Of a stretch of 64,000 bases of DNA, positions 55,542 to 64,000 are shown in pieces. The stretch comes from Bacteroidota bacterium. GTDB lineage: Bacteria; Bacteroidota; Bacteroidia; Chitinophagales; Chitinophagaceae. The stretch spans positions 124,001 to 188,000 of the forward strand of contig JAFAGI010000025.1 of NCBI GenBank assembly GCA_023422835.1. Direction: 5' to 3'. Under the pieces are notes generated by a model, which made no database searches, was not told the origin of the DNA, and saw only the letters and a list, made by a program, of their open reading frames with translations. Position 1 is the first letter of the stretch. Each line of letters starts with the position of its first letter. A program made the translations under genes and the position numbers.

Positions 55542-56213
55542 CTACCGGCCTTGGCTCAAATAAAACTCTGCTATAGCCATATCTACCGGCCTGGTAATCT
55601 TAATGTTGGCATAGTCGCCTTCAATTAAATGCACCTGCTGCCCGGAATGCTCCACCACATTGGCTTCATCGGTAAAGAATGCGCTGTAAGGCTGGGCAAA
55701 TGCGGGCAGCAAAATTTCTGAACGGAACGTTTGCGGCGTCTGTACAATACGGACGCTTTCCCTGTCTACCAGCTTATTTTCAGCTCCTTCCTCCACACGT
55801 ATGCTGTCGGTAGAAACCACAGCCGGCACGGCGCTGCCTTTTTCAACCGCTTGCTCAAAACAACTGCGGATAAGCTTTTGCGAAACCAGGCATCTTACTG
55901 CATCATGCACAAAAACAACGGCCTGTGCGTGTATTTGTTCGAGACCGTTTTTCACGGATGCAAAGCGTGTATCGCCTCCTGTAACCAATAATATTTTATT
56001 TCTTTCCTCGAAAAGATCTATGATCTGCTGTGTTCTTTCGAGGTGGTCTCGATGGGCAACCACAATAATTTCCATATCCTCAAACGCATGCAGGAATGCC
56101 TGGATGCTGTACCAAAGTATTGGTTTTTGATTCAGCAATAGAAATTGCTTGGGAATATCTTTACCCATCCGGCTGCCTGTGCCACCTGCAACGATCACCG
56201 CTATTTTCTTCAA
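55542..56213 (-). CDS. ispD: 2-C-methyl-D-erythritol 4-phosphate cytidylyltransferase
   Basis: 223 aa from a TTG at 56213; no in-frame ATG exists near the N-terminus and 'KKIAVIVAGGTGSRMGKDIPKQF' must be complete. Transfers CMP to MEP in non-mevalonate isoprenoid synthesis. The CTP-binding glycine/lysine loop (SRMGKDIPKQF), 'VVAHRDH', 'VFVHDAVRCLV' and 'QTPQTFRSEIL' are typical. Monocistronic. Confidence 0.95.
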   Translation of the reverse strand: MKKIAVIVAGGTGSRMGKDIPKQFLLLNQKPILWYSIQAFLHAFEDMEIIVVAHRDHLERTQQIIDLFEERNKILLVTGGDTRFASVKNGLEQIHAQAVVFVHDAVRCLVSQKLIRSCFEQAVEKGSAVPAVVSTDSIRVEEGAENKLVDRESVRIVQTPQTFRSEILLPAFAQPYSAFFTDEANVVEHSGQQVHLIEGDYANIKITRPVDMAIAEFYLSQGR

Positions 56214-56365
56214 GATTCTGATTTTTTTATCTGCCAACAAAAATATAAAATGTTTATTACTTCAGCAGATGTATAAACTTATGCACAATATCCCGTTGGT
56301 AGTAGCTTTATAATTAATTTAGCCACCATCCGAAAAATTTATTCAACTAAAGTACAACAATACGC

Positions 56366-57052
56366 ATGGGAATCTTATTACAGGCAGCAGATACTGCAAC
56401 GCAATTAGCAGCTACGGCAGCGCCTGCCATTGAAAAAATATCTTTGTGGGAGTTGCTGGCCAAAGGCGGCTGGCTCATGTACCCACTTTACCTGTTGCTG
56501 ATCGTAGCTTTATTTATTTTCTTTGAAAGATTAATAGCCATACGCAAAGCATCTAAAATAGATTCCTCGTTCATGCCCATTATCAGGGATAATATTCTTT
56601 CAGGCAATATCAAAGGCGCAGAAACACTGGCGCGCAACACCAACAATCCTGTTTCGAGAATGATCTCTAAAGGATTGAAAAGAATAGGCAAGCCCATTGA
56701 TGTAATTGAAAAGAGCATGGAAAGCGTGGGCAGGCAGGAGATGTACAACATGGAGCGCAACCTGAACATTCTTTCACTGATAGCAGGCATAGCGCCGATG
56801 TTTGGATTCCTCGGAACGATTATTGGCATGGTGCAGCTGTTCTACGAGATCAACAGTACCGGCAACTTTGAGCTAAGCACCATTGCAGGAGGTATTTATG
56901 TGAAAATGATCACTTCGGCAACGGGCCTTATCATTGGGCTGATAGCGTTTATATTCCATAACTATTTATCTACACAGGTAGATAAAACAGCTAATAAAAT
57001 GGAGATTGCCGCCACGGAGTTTATTGATATTTTACAGGAACCCACTAAATAA
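56366..57052 (+). CDS. exbB: MotA/TolQ/ExbB proton channel family protein
   Basis: 228 aa with three membrane helices (about 35-55, 135-160, 175-195). 'GGWLMYPLYLLLIVALFIFFERL', 'LIAGIAPMFGFLGTIIGMVQLF' and 'GGIYVKMITSATGLIIGLIAFIFHNYL' are the conserved ExbB/TolQ blocks. With ExbD it turns proton flow into energy for TonB or Tol. Followed by exbD 27 bases later. Confidence 0.93.
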   Translation: MGILLQAADTATQLAATAAPAIEKISLWELLAKGGWLMYPLYLLLIVALFIFFERLIAIRKASKIDSSFMPIIRDNILSGNIKGAETLARNTNNPVSRMISKGLKRIGKPIDVIEKSMESVGRQEMYNMERNLNILSLIAGIAPMFGFLGTIIGMVQLFYEINSTGNFELSTIAGGIYVKMITSATGLIIGLIAFIFHNYLSTQVDKTANKMEIAATEFIDILQEPTK

Positions 57053-57079
57053 TTTTTCTTCTAAAAAGAAAAGCAGAAA

Positions 57080-57481
57080 ATGGATATAAGAAGAAAATTA
57101 AAATCGAAGCCCGAAGTACAGACAGGTGCGTTGAACGACATCCTGTTTATACTGCTGTTGTTTTTCCTGATCGTGTCTACACTGGCAAACCCGAATGTGA
57201 TCAAGGTAAATAACCCGCGCGGAGAAAATGATACCAAAGTAAAACAAAACGTGGTAGTGTCTATAGATAAAGACCAGAAGATATACTTGGGTCAAATGCC
57301 TGTAAATGACCTGGCTCAGCTGGATACTTTACTGGGTATAGAAATACAGAAGATGCGTACCTTGGTAGACACGCCTTCTGTGGTGATCAATGCAGATACA
57401 GTATCGCATTACGGGGAGGTATTCAGAGTAATGCAGTCTGCCAAGAGATCAGGCGCCAGGGTTGTGGCTAATGTGCAGTAA
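57080..57481 (+). CDS. exbD: ExbD/TolR family biopolymer transport protein
   Basis: 133 aa. One membrane helix at about 20-40 ('ALNDILFILLLFFLIVST') that carries the essential Asp (in LND). The periplasmic domain ends in 'VSHYGEVFRVMQSAKRSGARVV'. Partner of the ExbB above; TonB itself is not in the window. Confidence 0.93.
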   Translation: MDIRRKLKSKPEVQTGALNDILFILLLFFLIVSTLANPNVIKVNNPRGENDTKVKQNVVVSIDKDQKIYLGQMPVNDLAQLDTLLGIEIQKMRTLVDTPSVVINADTVSHYGEVFRVMQSAKRSGARVVANVQ

Positions 57482-57486
57482 CGCGC

Positions 57487-57963
57487 TTAAAGCTTGATAA
57501 GTTTACACAATTTTTCCAGGAATAATTGATCGGTTTCATTGAAATGAGCAAGGTGTTCGCTGTCTGCATCCAGCACGGCAGCTACTTTTCCTTCCCGATC
57601 AAATACCGGCACTACTATCTCTGACGTTGATGCACTGCTGCAGGCTATATGTCCCGGGAACTGTTCTACATCCTCTACAATGAGTGTTGTTTTTTGTTGC
57701 CATGCAGCGCCACATACGCCTCTGCCTTTTGCAATCCTCGTGCACGCTACAGGCCCCTGGAACGGGCCGAGCACAAGCTCATTATGCCTTACAACATAAA
57801 AACCTATCCACCACCAGTCGAACTGCTGTTTCAGCGCTGCGGCTATGTTGGCCAAGTTTGCAATCAAGTCTTCTTCACCGGAGATCAAAGCTTCTATTTG
57901 CGCCAGGATTGACTGGTACTGTTTCTCCTTAGAGTCTTGTATAATTTTTAATTCTTCTGTCAT
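57487..57963 (-). CDS. msrC: GAF-domain free methionine-(R)-sulfoxide reductase
   Basis: 158 aa. A fRMsr-type GAF domain with 'WIGFYVVRHNELVLGPFQG' and three cysteines in 'ACTRIAKGRGVCGAAW' and 'HIACSSASTSEIVVPVF', matching the redox-active cysteines of fRMsr. It repairs free methionine-R-sulfoxide. It is convergent with exbD (five bases between) and lies downstream of the terminator of the TPR gene. Confidence 0.9.
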   Translation of the reverse strand: MTEELKIIQDSKEKQYQSILAQIEALISGEEDLIANLANIAAALKQQFDWWWIGFYVVRHNELVLGPFQGPVACTRIAKGRGVCGAAWQQKTTLIVEDVEQFPGHIACSSASTSEIVVPVFDREGKVAAVLDADSEHLAHFNETDQLFLEKLCKLIKL

Positions 57964-57967
57964 ACTA

Positions 57968-57998
57968 TAAAAAAATGCCCCGTATAGAACGAGGCATT
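57968..57998 (-). terminator. Intrinsic terminator of the TPR gene
   Basis: A 9-bp stem (complement AATGCCTCG / CGGGGCATT, one G-U pair) with a 7-base loop, followed on the minus strand by seven T. It lies between the TPR gene stop and the fRMsr start. Confidence 0.85.
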
Positions 57999-58017
57999 AA
58001 AGATAAAAACTTAAATA

Positions 58018-59676
58018 CTATTTTTTGCCTTTAAGCATGTTATTTAACTGCTCCACAGCCTGCTTGGCGCCTGCATTTTCAGGATCCAAAGCTACGATCT
58101 TTGCAAAGTAATCTCTTGCGTTTGCATAGTCTTTTTTCGTATTAGCATAGTAATCTCCTAACAGGTAGTATTCGTAGATCAGCGTCTGCTTGTTGGATGC
58201 TTCATTAATCCTGGGCTCAAGATAAGCAATGAAGTTTTTAATATGCGGCAACGCTAATTCTTTGGTAGAATCCTGTGCCAGTGCGCTTTGCTGAAGATAG
58301 TAATAAGCGAACATATCTTCGGGATATTTGCTTTTCAGTATAGTGTATAAGCTGTCTGAAAGCTTGTACTGCCCTGCTTTGAAAGCTGCATCTGCGTAAG
58401 ATACCATGCCTTTATCAGAGATTTTCTTACCTGCATAGATTCCCTTTAACCATTGGAATTTTTCAGCAGGCTTGTTCGCTTTATCATAAGCTACAGAGAT
58501 AGAGTCAATATATCTTTCCCTGAGATAAACTGCCGTGTCCATCTCATAAGCTTTTTTCAGGTATTCAACAGCACGCATCGCTTTGGTAGAATCTTCCTTT
58601 AAAATATACCCGGCGCTTGCATAATCCTGTCCGTGGATGCTTGATGCAGGAGCTACTTTAAAGTATGCGTCTACAGCGGCAGCAGCTTTATCGCTTTGTC
58701 CCAGCCTGTGGTAGCTCTTAGCCAGCAACATATTTACGTCGGGGTATGAGCGGCACTCAGAGTTTAGCATTTGCTGCGCCTGGTTAATTGCTTCCTGGTA
58801 TTTACCGGATACGTAAGAAAAATCTGCCTGGAAATATTTGGTATCACAGCTTTGTTCAGCCACTCTAACAAACTGATCCAAAAACTCTTTCGCTTTGTTT
58901 ACATCATTTTCCCTGAAATATTCAAAGTAGGTGAGGTAAGGTGCAGCGAAGTTAGGATCTGCGGAAATAGCTTTTTGGTACCACTCATTCATGGCCTGGT
59001 AGTTAGCCTGGCTCTGGTACATTACACCGATCCTGTAGGGGGCCAATGCGAAGCCAGGATTTCTTGTAAATGCTGTATTGTAAGCCTGGTAAGCCTTACC
59101 GCCGTTTTCACCACCTTGTTTCAGGTAGTTCATACCGAGATAGATACCGGGGTAGGGGTTGCTGTCATCCAATTGCATTGCCTGCTCCAGCAAAGGAATT
59201 ACATATGCAGGATCACCCTGGTCGCCATCACCGTGAGAGCTTGCGCGGCCTATGGCTGTATATATTTCTGCCAGGTTTTTGCCTTTGTCTCTTTTCTTAG
59301 ACTTGTCACTTATAATTTTGATAGCCTGCTCAAATCTTTGTTTGGCAGCATTCTTATCTTTTGTTACTAAATAGTCTGTATTACCCATACCTACCAGCAA
59401 CCAAGGATCGCTTGGATTTGCTGCCAATGCTTTCTCATACAAGGCTCTTGCCTGTTGAGGCCCGTCGGGCATTGCCAGGTTCTGGATCATTGTCTGGCCT
59501 AACCAGTAGATTGCCTGGGTGTTTCCCGGTTCTTTATTTGCAATCTGTTGAAAAATATTTTTAGCTGTATTGAATTTAGAATAATATACAGCCTGGATAC
59601 CTTCATCGATTGATTGGGCAACTGCTATAGAAAAGCTCATAGCCAATGCCAAGAAACTAAAAAGGATTTTTTTCAT
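58018..59676 (-). CDS. Exported TPR-repeat protein
   Basis: 552 aa. Signal peptide MKKILFSFLALAMSFSIAVAQ. More than ten tetratricopeptide-like helical pairs follow ('GNTQAIYWLGQTMIQ', 'NPSDPWLLVGMGNTDYLV', 'NPGFALAPYRIGVMYQSQANYQAMNEWYQKA', 'YANARDYFAKIVALDPENAGAKQAVEQL'). It is probably a periplasmic scaffold. Together with exbBD and the PstS-like lipoprotein it forms a cluster often seen in Bacteroidota. Its start codon sits on the end of a shortened palindromic repeat. Confidence 0.85.
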   Translation of the reverse strand: MKKILFSFLALAMSFSIAVAQSIDEGIQAVYYSKFNTAKNIFQQIANKEPGNTQAIYWLGQTMIQNLAMPDGPQQARALYEKALAANPSDPWLLVGMGNTDYLVTKDKNAAKQRFEQAIKIISDKSKKRDKGKNLAEIYTAIGRASSHGDGDQGDPAYVIPLLEQAMQLDDSNPYPGIYLGMNYLKQGGENGGKAYQAYNTAFTRNPGFALAPYRIGVMYQSQANYQAMNEWYQKAISADPNFAAPYLTYFEYFRENDVNKAKEFLDQFVRVAEQSCDTKYFQADFSYVSGKYQEAINQAQQMLNSECRSYPDVNMLLAKSYHRLGQSDKAAAAVDAYFKVAPASSIHGQDYASAGYILKEDSTKAMRAVEYLKKAYEMDTAVYLRERYIDSISVAYDKANKPAEKFQWLKGIYAGKKISDKGMVSYADAAFKAGQYKLSDSLYTILKSKYPEDMFAYYYLQQSALAQDSTKELALPHIKNFIAYLEPRINEASNKQTLIYEYYLLGDYYANTKKDYANARDYFAKIVALDPENAGAKQAVEQLNNMLKGKK

Positions 59677-59740
59677 GTGTATTCTTTTTTTTAATTGTTT
59701 CTGTTTGCCACATGGAATACGCTTATGGTTATTTCATGTG
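59674..59740 (-). repeat. Dispersed palindromic repeat, locus E: internally deleted unit
   Basis: The start codon CAT (59674-59676) is followed by the A/T leader, arm GCCACATGGAATA, then directly CGCTTATGG and the arm GGTTATTTCATGTG. About 50 bases of the centre (AGATTC..GGTTGGT..) are missing while both inverted arms remain. Confidence 0.8.
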
Positions 59741-59858
59741 TATTCTTTTTTAAATTGTTTTCTTACCTATCTAAATACCTGACAACTTTGCTATTCAAAC
59801 TGCTGTCATATGGTTTTATTTGATGTTTTTTCTTTTTTTATGTTTAATGTTCTATCAC

Positions 59859-60830
59859 TTATTTTACTTTGGAGGAATCCTCCCGCTCGCCCACAATTAC
59901 ATGCCTTAGGCCGAAATACATTTCAGCAGGCACCAGGTTAGCCCTTCTGAAAATCAACTGCCCACGCTCGCCGCGCATAAAACCCATAAAGCCCATACCC
60001 AGCTGTGTAGTATTGGTATGTTCTTTCACAATACCCCAGATAGGCCTTACAAAAGCATACTGGTCATTTGAAATGGTGGCTTGTGAAGGTTTCGCATAGC
60101 GTTGCAGTGAATCATTTTTTACTTCTATCATCGCAGCTTTTACTTTACCAAAATAAGCTACCTGTTCCGGATCATATTCGTTGCCTACCCAGCTTGAACC
60201 TACAAAGCCAATTGCGTTAATATTGTTAGCCACATACTCTATCACAGCCTTGCTTCCCTGCACTCCTTTTACATTCGGCCCGAGCGGCCTGCCCATTGCA
60301 ATAGAATCCTGTAAATAAAGAACTGTACTCGTTGCGTTCAAACCGTCTACAACAAGTGTTTTACCGGTGGTTGATTGAGCAGTCACCAACTCACTTAATC
60401 TTTTTAAGGAAAATACCGTATCGGAAGAAGCGGCATTTACGATCACACTGATAGCATCCCACGCAAGCCTAAAATTTTTGGGATAAAAATCCAGGTTATG
60501 TTTAAAAATTTCAAACTCTTCCTTCTTCAACTTCCTTGCTACAATGATCATCCTGGTACTATCGTTCTGAAGGTCTCTGAAACAGTCAGCTTCAGACTTG
60601 TATGATGCTATAATATTTGCCTCAGGAAAATCAGCCCTGTACACTTTTATCTGCTCATCAATCACGGGTTTAAAAGATTCGTCCACACTTATGTAAATTG
60701 TGCCCTTTTTAGGTGAATCATATATATCTTCTCCTCCGCGATCATCATTTCCATTGTTGCAACCCGACAAAACAAAGAACAAGGTGATAAAATTAAGTAT
60801 TAATATGTTTGTCAACGATTTCTTAGACAC
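59859..60830 (-). CDS. PstS-like phosphate-binding lipoprotein
   Basis: 323 aa from a GTG at 60830; no ATG is available before the lipobox. Lipoprotein signal with 'FVLSGC' (Cys24). The substrate-binding fold shows 'GTIYISVDESFKPVIDEQIKVY', 'LAWDAISVIVNAASSDTVF', 'GKTLVVDGLNATSTVLYL' and 'INAIGFVGSSWVGNE', like PstS proteins but with weak conservation of the phosphate loop. No pstCAB is present. It is probably expressed with the TPR gene (182 bases apart, repeat between). Confidence 0.8.
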   Translation of the reverse strand: MSKKSLTNILILNFITLFFVLSGCNNGNDDRGGEDIYDSPKKGTIYISVDESFKPVIDEQIKVYRADFPEANIIASYKSEADCFRDLQNDSTRMIIVARKLKKEEFEIFKHNLDFYPKNFRLAWDAISVIVNAASSDTVFSLKRLSELVTAQSTTGKTLVVDGLNATSTVLYLQDSIAMGRPLGPNVKGVQGSKAVIEYVANNINAIGFVGSSWVGNEYDPEQVAYFGKVKAAMIEVKNDSLQRYAKPSQATISNDQYAFVRPIWGIVKEHTNTTQLGMGFMGFMRGERGQLIFRRANLVPAEMYFGLRHVIVGEREDSSKVK

Positions 60831-60881
60831 TTTTTCAATAATTTGACTACTAATTAAATTTTATTTAACAATGGATAATTC

Positions 60882-61127
60882 TTAATAATCTTTTTGAGTA
60901 ATGGTGCGGTACAGCCTAAAACCGCCGTACAATAAGCACAATCCGCCGAATATATTAAGTAGCAATGGGTCTTTATTCTCCATAATAGGTTTCAATGCAT
61001 TGATCTTGTTACCAAAAAACATCAGCAAGCCTATCAGCAAAATAATGACAGACATGGTAAAATCCTTTACCTGCCGCATTTTTATATAACTCTTCCTATT
61101 TCTTTCCCTTAGATCACGATTGTCCAT
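60882..61127 (-). CDS. Small membrane protein of unknown function
   Basis: 81 aa. A basic N-terminus ('MDNRDLRERNRKSYIKMR') is followed by two membrane helices (about 25-45 'MSVIILLIGLLMFFG' and 55-72 'LLLNIFGGLCLLYGGFRLYR'). The arrangement resembles small two-helix proteins encoded beside PstS-like genes in Bacteroidota. Same strand as, and 51 bases upstream of, the PstS-like gene. No known domain recognised. Confidence 0.7.
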   Translation of the reverse strand: MDNRDLRERNRKSYIKMRQVKDFTMSVIILLIGLLMFFGNKINALKPIMENKDPLLLNIFGGLCLLYGGFRLYRTITQKDY

Positions 61128-61228
61128 CCTAAAAAATTAAAGAGGTGTAAGATAAATAAAAATTCAATATTTCAGTATTAAGATTAAAAAACTTATTGTT
61201 TTCCACATCAATTCTTCTTATTTAATCG

Positions 61229-62524
61229 TTAATTTAAGATTTCCCTGCAGGTTTCCGCAGCAGCGTTTATTGTAAAATCCAGGTCATCGTAGGTGAGCGC
61301 ATTGTTCAGGAACCAGCTTTCAAATGCCGATGGGGGCAGGTACACACCCCGCTTCAACAAGCCGTGGAAAAACTTCTTAAAGGTTTCCCCGCAGGCTGCG
61401 GCGGCAGAAGCAAAGTCAGTTACAGGCGCTTTTGAGAAAAACACCGTGATCATACTCCCTAAATGGTTAATCTTATAGTCAATGCCCATTCCGGCCAAAA
61501 CTTTTTCCAGGCCGGTACGCAAATAGGTTGTTTTTGCCTCCAGTTCTGAGTAATGTTCCGGATGCGCATTGAGTTCTTTCAGCAAGGCCATGCCTGCGCT
61601 CATGGCGAGCGGGTTGCCGCTCAATGTACCTGCCTGGTATACATTGCCCACAGGAGAAATATGCTGCATGATCTCATGCCTGCCGGCAAATGCGCCAACG
61701 GGCAAGCCTGCGCCGATAACCTTTCCGTAGGTCACCAGGTCGGCATCAATTTTCAGTTTTTCCTGTGCTCCGCCTTTTGCGAGCCGGAAGCCCGTCATTA
61801 CTTCATCCAGTATCAGTACCATATTTTCCTGCGTACAAATTTTACGCAAACCTTCCAGGAAACCTTTTTCAGGCAATACACAGCCCATGTTTCCTGCAAC
61901 AGGCTCTATGATGATGGCAGCAATTTCATTCTTGTGGTCTGCTACCAGCTGCTTCACCGCTTCCAGGTCATTGTAGGGCGCTACCAACGTATCTTGGGAT
62001 GCGCCTTTGGTTACGCCCGGCACTTCCTGAATGCCAAAGGTTGCCACGCCGCTGCCTGCCTTTACCAGGAACATATCTGCATGGCCGTGGTAGCACCCTT
62101 CAAACTTGATGAATTTATTTTTGCCGGTATAGCCTCTGGCCAGACGGATAGCAGACATACAGGCCTCCGTGCCGCTGTTTACCATCCTCACCTGGTCTAC
62201 ATTCGGCGTCATGGACCTGATGAGCTCTGCCATTTCTACTTCCAGAGCTGTTGGCGCACCAAAAGAGGTAGACTTTTCTGCCTGTTTTTTGATTGCCTCA
62301 ATTAACGGCCTGTAAGCATGGCCGAGTATCATAGGCCCCCAGGAAGCTATGTAATCTACATACCGGTTGCCGTCTGCATCGTAAAGGTATGCACCCTCAG
62401 CTTTTTCAATAAATAAAGGCGTGCCGCCTACACTTTTAAAGGCGCGGACCGGCGAATTTACACCACCGGGAATGCTCTGTTGCGCTCTTTCAAATAATGA
62501 TTTGCTTGAAGTATACTCGTACAT
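61229..62524 (-). CDS. hemL: Glutamate-1-semialdehyde 2,1-aminomutase
   Basis: 431 aa, class-III aminotransferase fold. Converts glutamate-1-semialdehyde (HemA product) to 5-aminolevulinate. '[18 protein letters not shown]', '[21 protein letters not shown]', '[14 protein letters not shown]', '[11 protein letters not shown]' and the PLP-lysine '[19 protein letters not shown]' (near residue 267) are complete. Separate from the hemACD operon by about 50 kb. Confidence 0.97.
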   Translation of the reverse strand: MYEYTSSKSLFERAQQSIPGGVNSPVRAFKSVGGTPLFIEKAEGAYLYDADGNRYVDYIASWGPMILGHAYRPLIEAIKKQAEKSTSFGAPTALEVEMAELIRSMTPNVDQVRMVNSGTEACMSAIRLARGYTGKNKFIKFEGCYHGHADMFLVKAGSGVATFGIQEVPGVTKGASQDTLVAPYNDLEAVKQLVADHKNEIAAIIIEPVAGNMGCVLPEKGFLEGLRKICTQENMVLILDEVMTGFRLAKGGAQEKLKIDADLVTYGKVIGAGLPVGAFAGRHEIMQHISPVGNVYQAGTLSGNPLAMSAGMALLKELNAHPEHYSELEAKTTYLRTGLEKVLAGMGIDYKINHLGSMITVFFSKAPVTDFASAAAACGETFKKFFHGLLKRGVYLPPSAFESWFLNNALTYDDLDFTINAAAETCREILN

Positions 62525-62549
62525 GAATCGCAGATATTTTTTATGTATG

Positions 62550-62557
62550 CAAATGTA
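62550..62557 (-). promoter_or_regulatory. Putative -7 box of hemL
   Basis: The complement reads TACATTTG, a full match to TAnnTTTG, about 25 bases before the hemL ATG. No clear -33 box at the usual spacing. Confidence 0.4.
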
Positions 62558-62609
62558 AGCATTCCGGGGCTTTTGACAGCCTTACCAGCAACAACCCTTT
62601 ATGGTTAGT

Positions 62610-63836
62610 TTATGCGTTGCAGCGTTCAGCGATATTTCTTGCTGCAATGATCCCGCTTGCCCAGGCATGCTGAAAATTAAAGCCACCGGTAATGCCGTCC
62701 ACGTCCATGATCTCTCCTGCCAAGAATAAATGATTATGCAGCCTGCTTTCCATGGTTTTCGGACTGATCTCCTGCAAAGCAATGCCGCCGCAGGTTACAA
62801 ACTCTTCTTTAAAAGTAGTTTTTCCTTTTATAGCATACGTATCGCTGGTGAGCATTTGTATCAGCTTGTTTTGTTGAGTAGAAGAGTGTGCATTCCACAC
62901 TGTAGCCGGATTGATGGCAGCTCTTTGCAATAAATAGTGCCACAGGCGCTGCGGCAGTTCAAACGGATTTTTGTTGCCTGTCTTTTGTACAGCATATCTG
63001 TTCCTGAAATCATTCCATTCTTCCCGCAATGTATTTTCATTGTATTTGCCGCTCCAGTTGATTTGTATGGAAAAAGCATATGCTTTTTCAGCGAGCGCCC
63101 TGGCGCCCCAGGCAGACAACCTTAAGACAGCCGGGCCGCTGAAGCCCCAGTGTGTGATCAGCACCGGGCCTTTTTCTTTTAACTTTGTCCCGGCAATTTT
63201 TACTTCCACATTTGTGGCGCTTACGCCCATTAACTTTTTTATTTCATTGTCAACAGCATTGAATGTAAATAAACTTGGCACCGGCGGTTCAATGGTATGC
63301 TGCAGGTTCCTGATCCACTCAAACTGTTCGGCTTTGGGAAAACCGCCACAGGCAATTACTACATAATCTGCCTTTAACACACCAGCATGGGTATGCAACA
63401 GGAACCGCCCACTTTCTTTTTCAATGGCCGAAACCGCTGTATTCATGCGTATTTCCACTTGATGCTTATTGGCTTCGGCTAGAAGACAATCAATGATTGT
63501 CTGCGATGAATTGCTTGCAGGAAACATCCTGCCATCTGCTTCAGCGTGTATGTTTACGCCACGGCTTTCAAACCATTCAACAGTATCTTTGGGTGTGAAT
63601 TGAAACAATTCTTTTTTGAGGAAATTTTTACCGCGCGGATATTTTTTAATCAGTTCATTCACGTCAAACTCATTGTGGGTAACGTTGCAGCGTCCGCCAC
63701 CACTCACTTTTACCTTAGCCAACAGCTTTGAGCTTTTCTCTAATACAACCACTTTCAAATGCGGCGCAAGGCGTGCTGCATTTGCCGCGCAAAAAATGCC
63801 CGCTGCCCCTCCGCCGATGATAACAAGCTGCTGCAT
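62610..63836 (-). CDS. BaiN/HI0933-family FAD-dependent oxidoreductase
   Basis: 408 aa. N-terminal dinucleotide motif 'LVIIGGGAAGIFCAANAARL', the family hallmark 'KVSGGGRCNVTHNE', 'LITHWGFSGPAVLRLSAWGARAL', 'FVTCGGIALQEISPKTMESR' and the FAD-binding C-terminal 'LFLAGEIMDVDGITGGFNFQHAWASG'. Substrate unknown in most bacteria. Starts four bases after the gene fragment at 63840-64000. Confidence 0.9.
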   Translation of the reverse strand: MQQLVIIGGGAAGIFCAANAARLAPHLKVVVLEKSSKLLAKVKVSGGGRCNVTHNEFDVNELIKKYPRGKNFLKKELFQFTPKDTVEWFESRGVNIHAEADGRMFPASNSSQTIIDCLLAEANKHQVEIRMNTAVSAIEKESGRFLLHTHAGVLKADYVVIACGGFPKAEQFEWIRNLQHTIEPPVPSLFTFNAVDNEIKKLMGVSATNVEVKIAGTKLKEKGPVLITHWGFSGPAVLRLSAWGARALAEKAYAFSIQINWSGKYNENTLREEWNDFRNRYAVQKTGNKNPFELPQRLWHYLLQRAAINPATVWNAHSSTQQNKLIQMLTSDTYAIKGKTTFKEEFVTCGGIALQEISPKTMESRLHNHLFLAGEIMDVDGITGGFNFQHAWASGIIAARNIAERCNA

Positions 63837-63839
63837 AGA

Positions 63840-64000
63840 TTATTTTTTAAATAGAGCGATGTAATCCTGGTACATATACATTTTATTCTTTTTCGTGCCT
63901 GTGACTTCATTAATGATGTCTAACATTTGCAACTCTCCAATAGCCGGTAAGATGTATTTTGCGATACACCTGTTATTTCCATCGCTTTTGCTGCGGAGAT
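63840..64000 (-). pseudogene. 3' end of a probable Fic-family gene, frameshifted (partial)
   Basis: On the minus strand from the window edge, frame 1 reads ISAAKAMEITGVSQNTSYRL, a winged-helix like the C-terminal domain of Fic proteins, then hits TAG at 63920-63922. The expected continuation, IGELQMLDIINEVTG then KKNKMYMYQDYIALFKK, is found in another frame and ends with TAA at 63840-63842. Inserting one base near 63940 would join them. The gene body is outside the window. It could be a true pseudogene or a single-base sequencing error. Confidence 0.55.

Noticed and set aside
61553..62305. 250-codon open frame antisense to hemL
   Set aside because: Shadow of a fully conserved enzyme gene with no start context or motif of its own.

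Overview
The window is a stretch of ordinary chromosome from a Bacteroidota bacterium, most likely a member of the Chitinophagaceae. Evidence for this: -7 boxes of the type TAnnTTTG with TTTG-like -33 boxes, A-rich leaders without Shine-Dalgarno sequences, signal peptides ending in '-AQ', CarboxypepD_reg-like modules with SusC-type VVVGYG motifs, a TonB receptor, and a gliding-bacterium-like set of POT transporters and PstS/TPR/ExbBD genes. No tRNA, rRNA, CRISPR array, prophage or intact insertion sequence was found.

Layout: the left edge cuts a ROK-family regulator (minus), divergent from L-serine dehydratase (plus). A long minus-strand block follows: S9 peptidase, uvrC, hemE, hemD, hemC, hemA, a MutS-type ATPase, a META-domain lipoprotein and dihydroorotase. 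Dihydroorotase is back-to-back with a Wzi-like barrel protein (plus), then a YjjG-type phosphatase. From 18.2 to 24.6 kb lies a signalling locus: ECF sigma factor, a membrane anti-sigma-like protein carrying a receptor-plug-like domain, a TonB receptor, and a divergent von Willebrand factor protein. Then pnuC, fabI, xerD, yraN, manA, an SDR and corA. The cell-shape cluster mreB-mreC-mreD-mrdA-rodA (30.7-36.8 kb) is followed by a DUF2723-like exported protein and purD. Three consecutive POT-family transporter genes occupy 40.1-45.0 kb. The minus-strand block surA, infB, nusA, rimP, dnaN comes next. A compact stress module follows at 53.7-55.4 kb: an Rrf2 iron-sulfur regulator, the RIC/ScdA repair protein and a hemerythrin-like protein. 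The window ends with ispD, exbB/exbD, a methionine sulfoxide reductase, a TPR protein, a PstS-like lipoprotein, hemL, a BaiN-type flavoprotein and the frameshifted 3' end of a probable Fic gene.

Functional links: hemA, hemC, hemD and hemE (plus distant hemL) cover most early tetrapyrrole steps from glutamyl-tRNA. rimP-nusA-infB is a classical translation/transcription operon with a promoter and strong leader hairpin of its own. The Rrf2 gene has a textbook promoter overlapped by a GGATAAATTTGTCC site; a matching GGACAA-N2-TTGTCC inverted repeat precedes the RIC gene, which predicts one small iron-sulfur/NO-stress regulon.

The least expected feature is a dispersed, palindromic, roughly 100-bp non-coding repeat. 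It occurs in at least eight copies at five loci (hemE, META lipoprotein, DUF2723-like gene, dnaN, TPR gene). At each locus one end of the repeat falls exactly on, or in one case one base away from, the start codon of a minus-strand gene, so the repeat supplies that gene's 5' leader.
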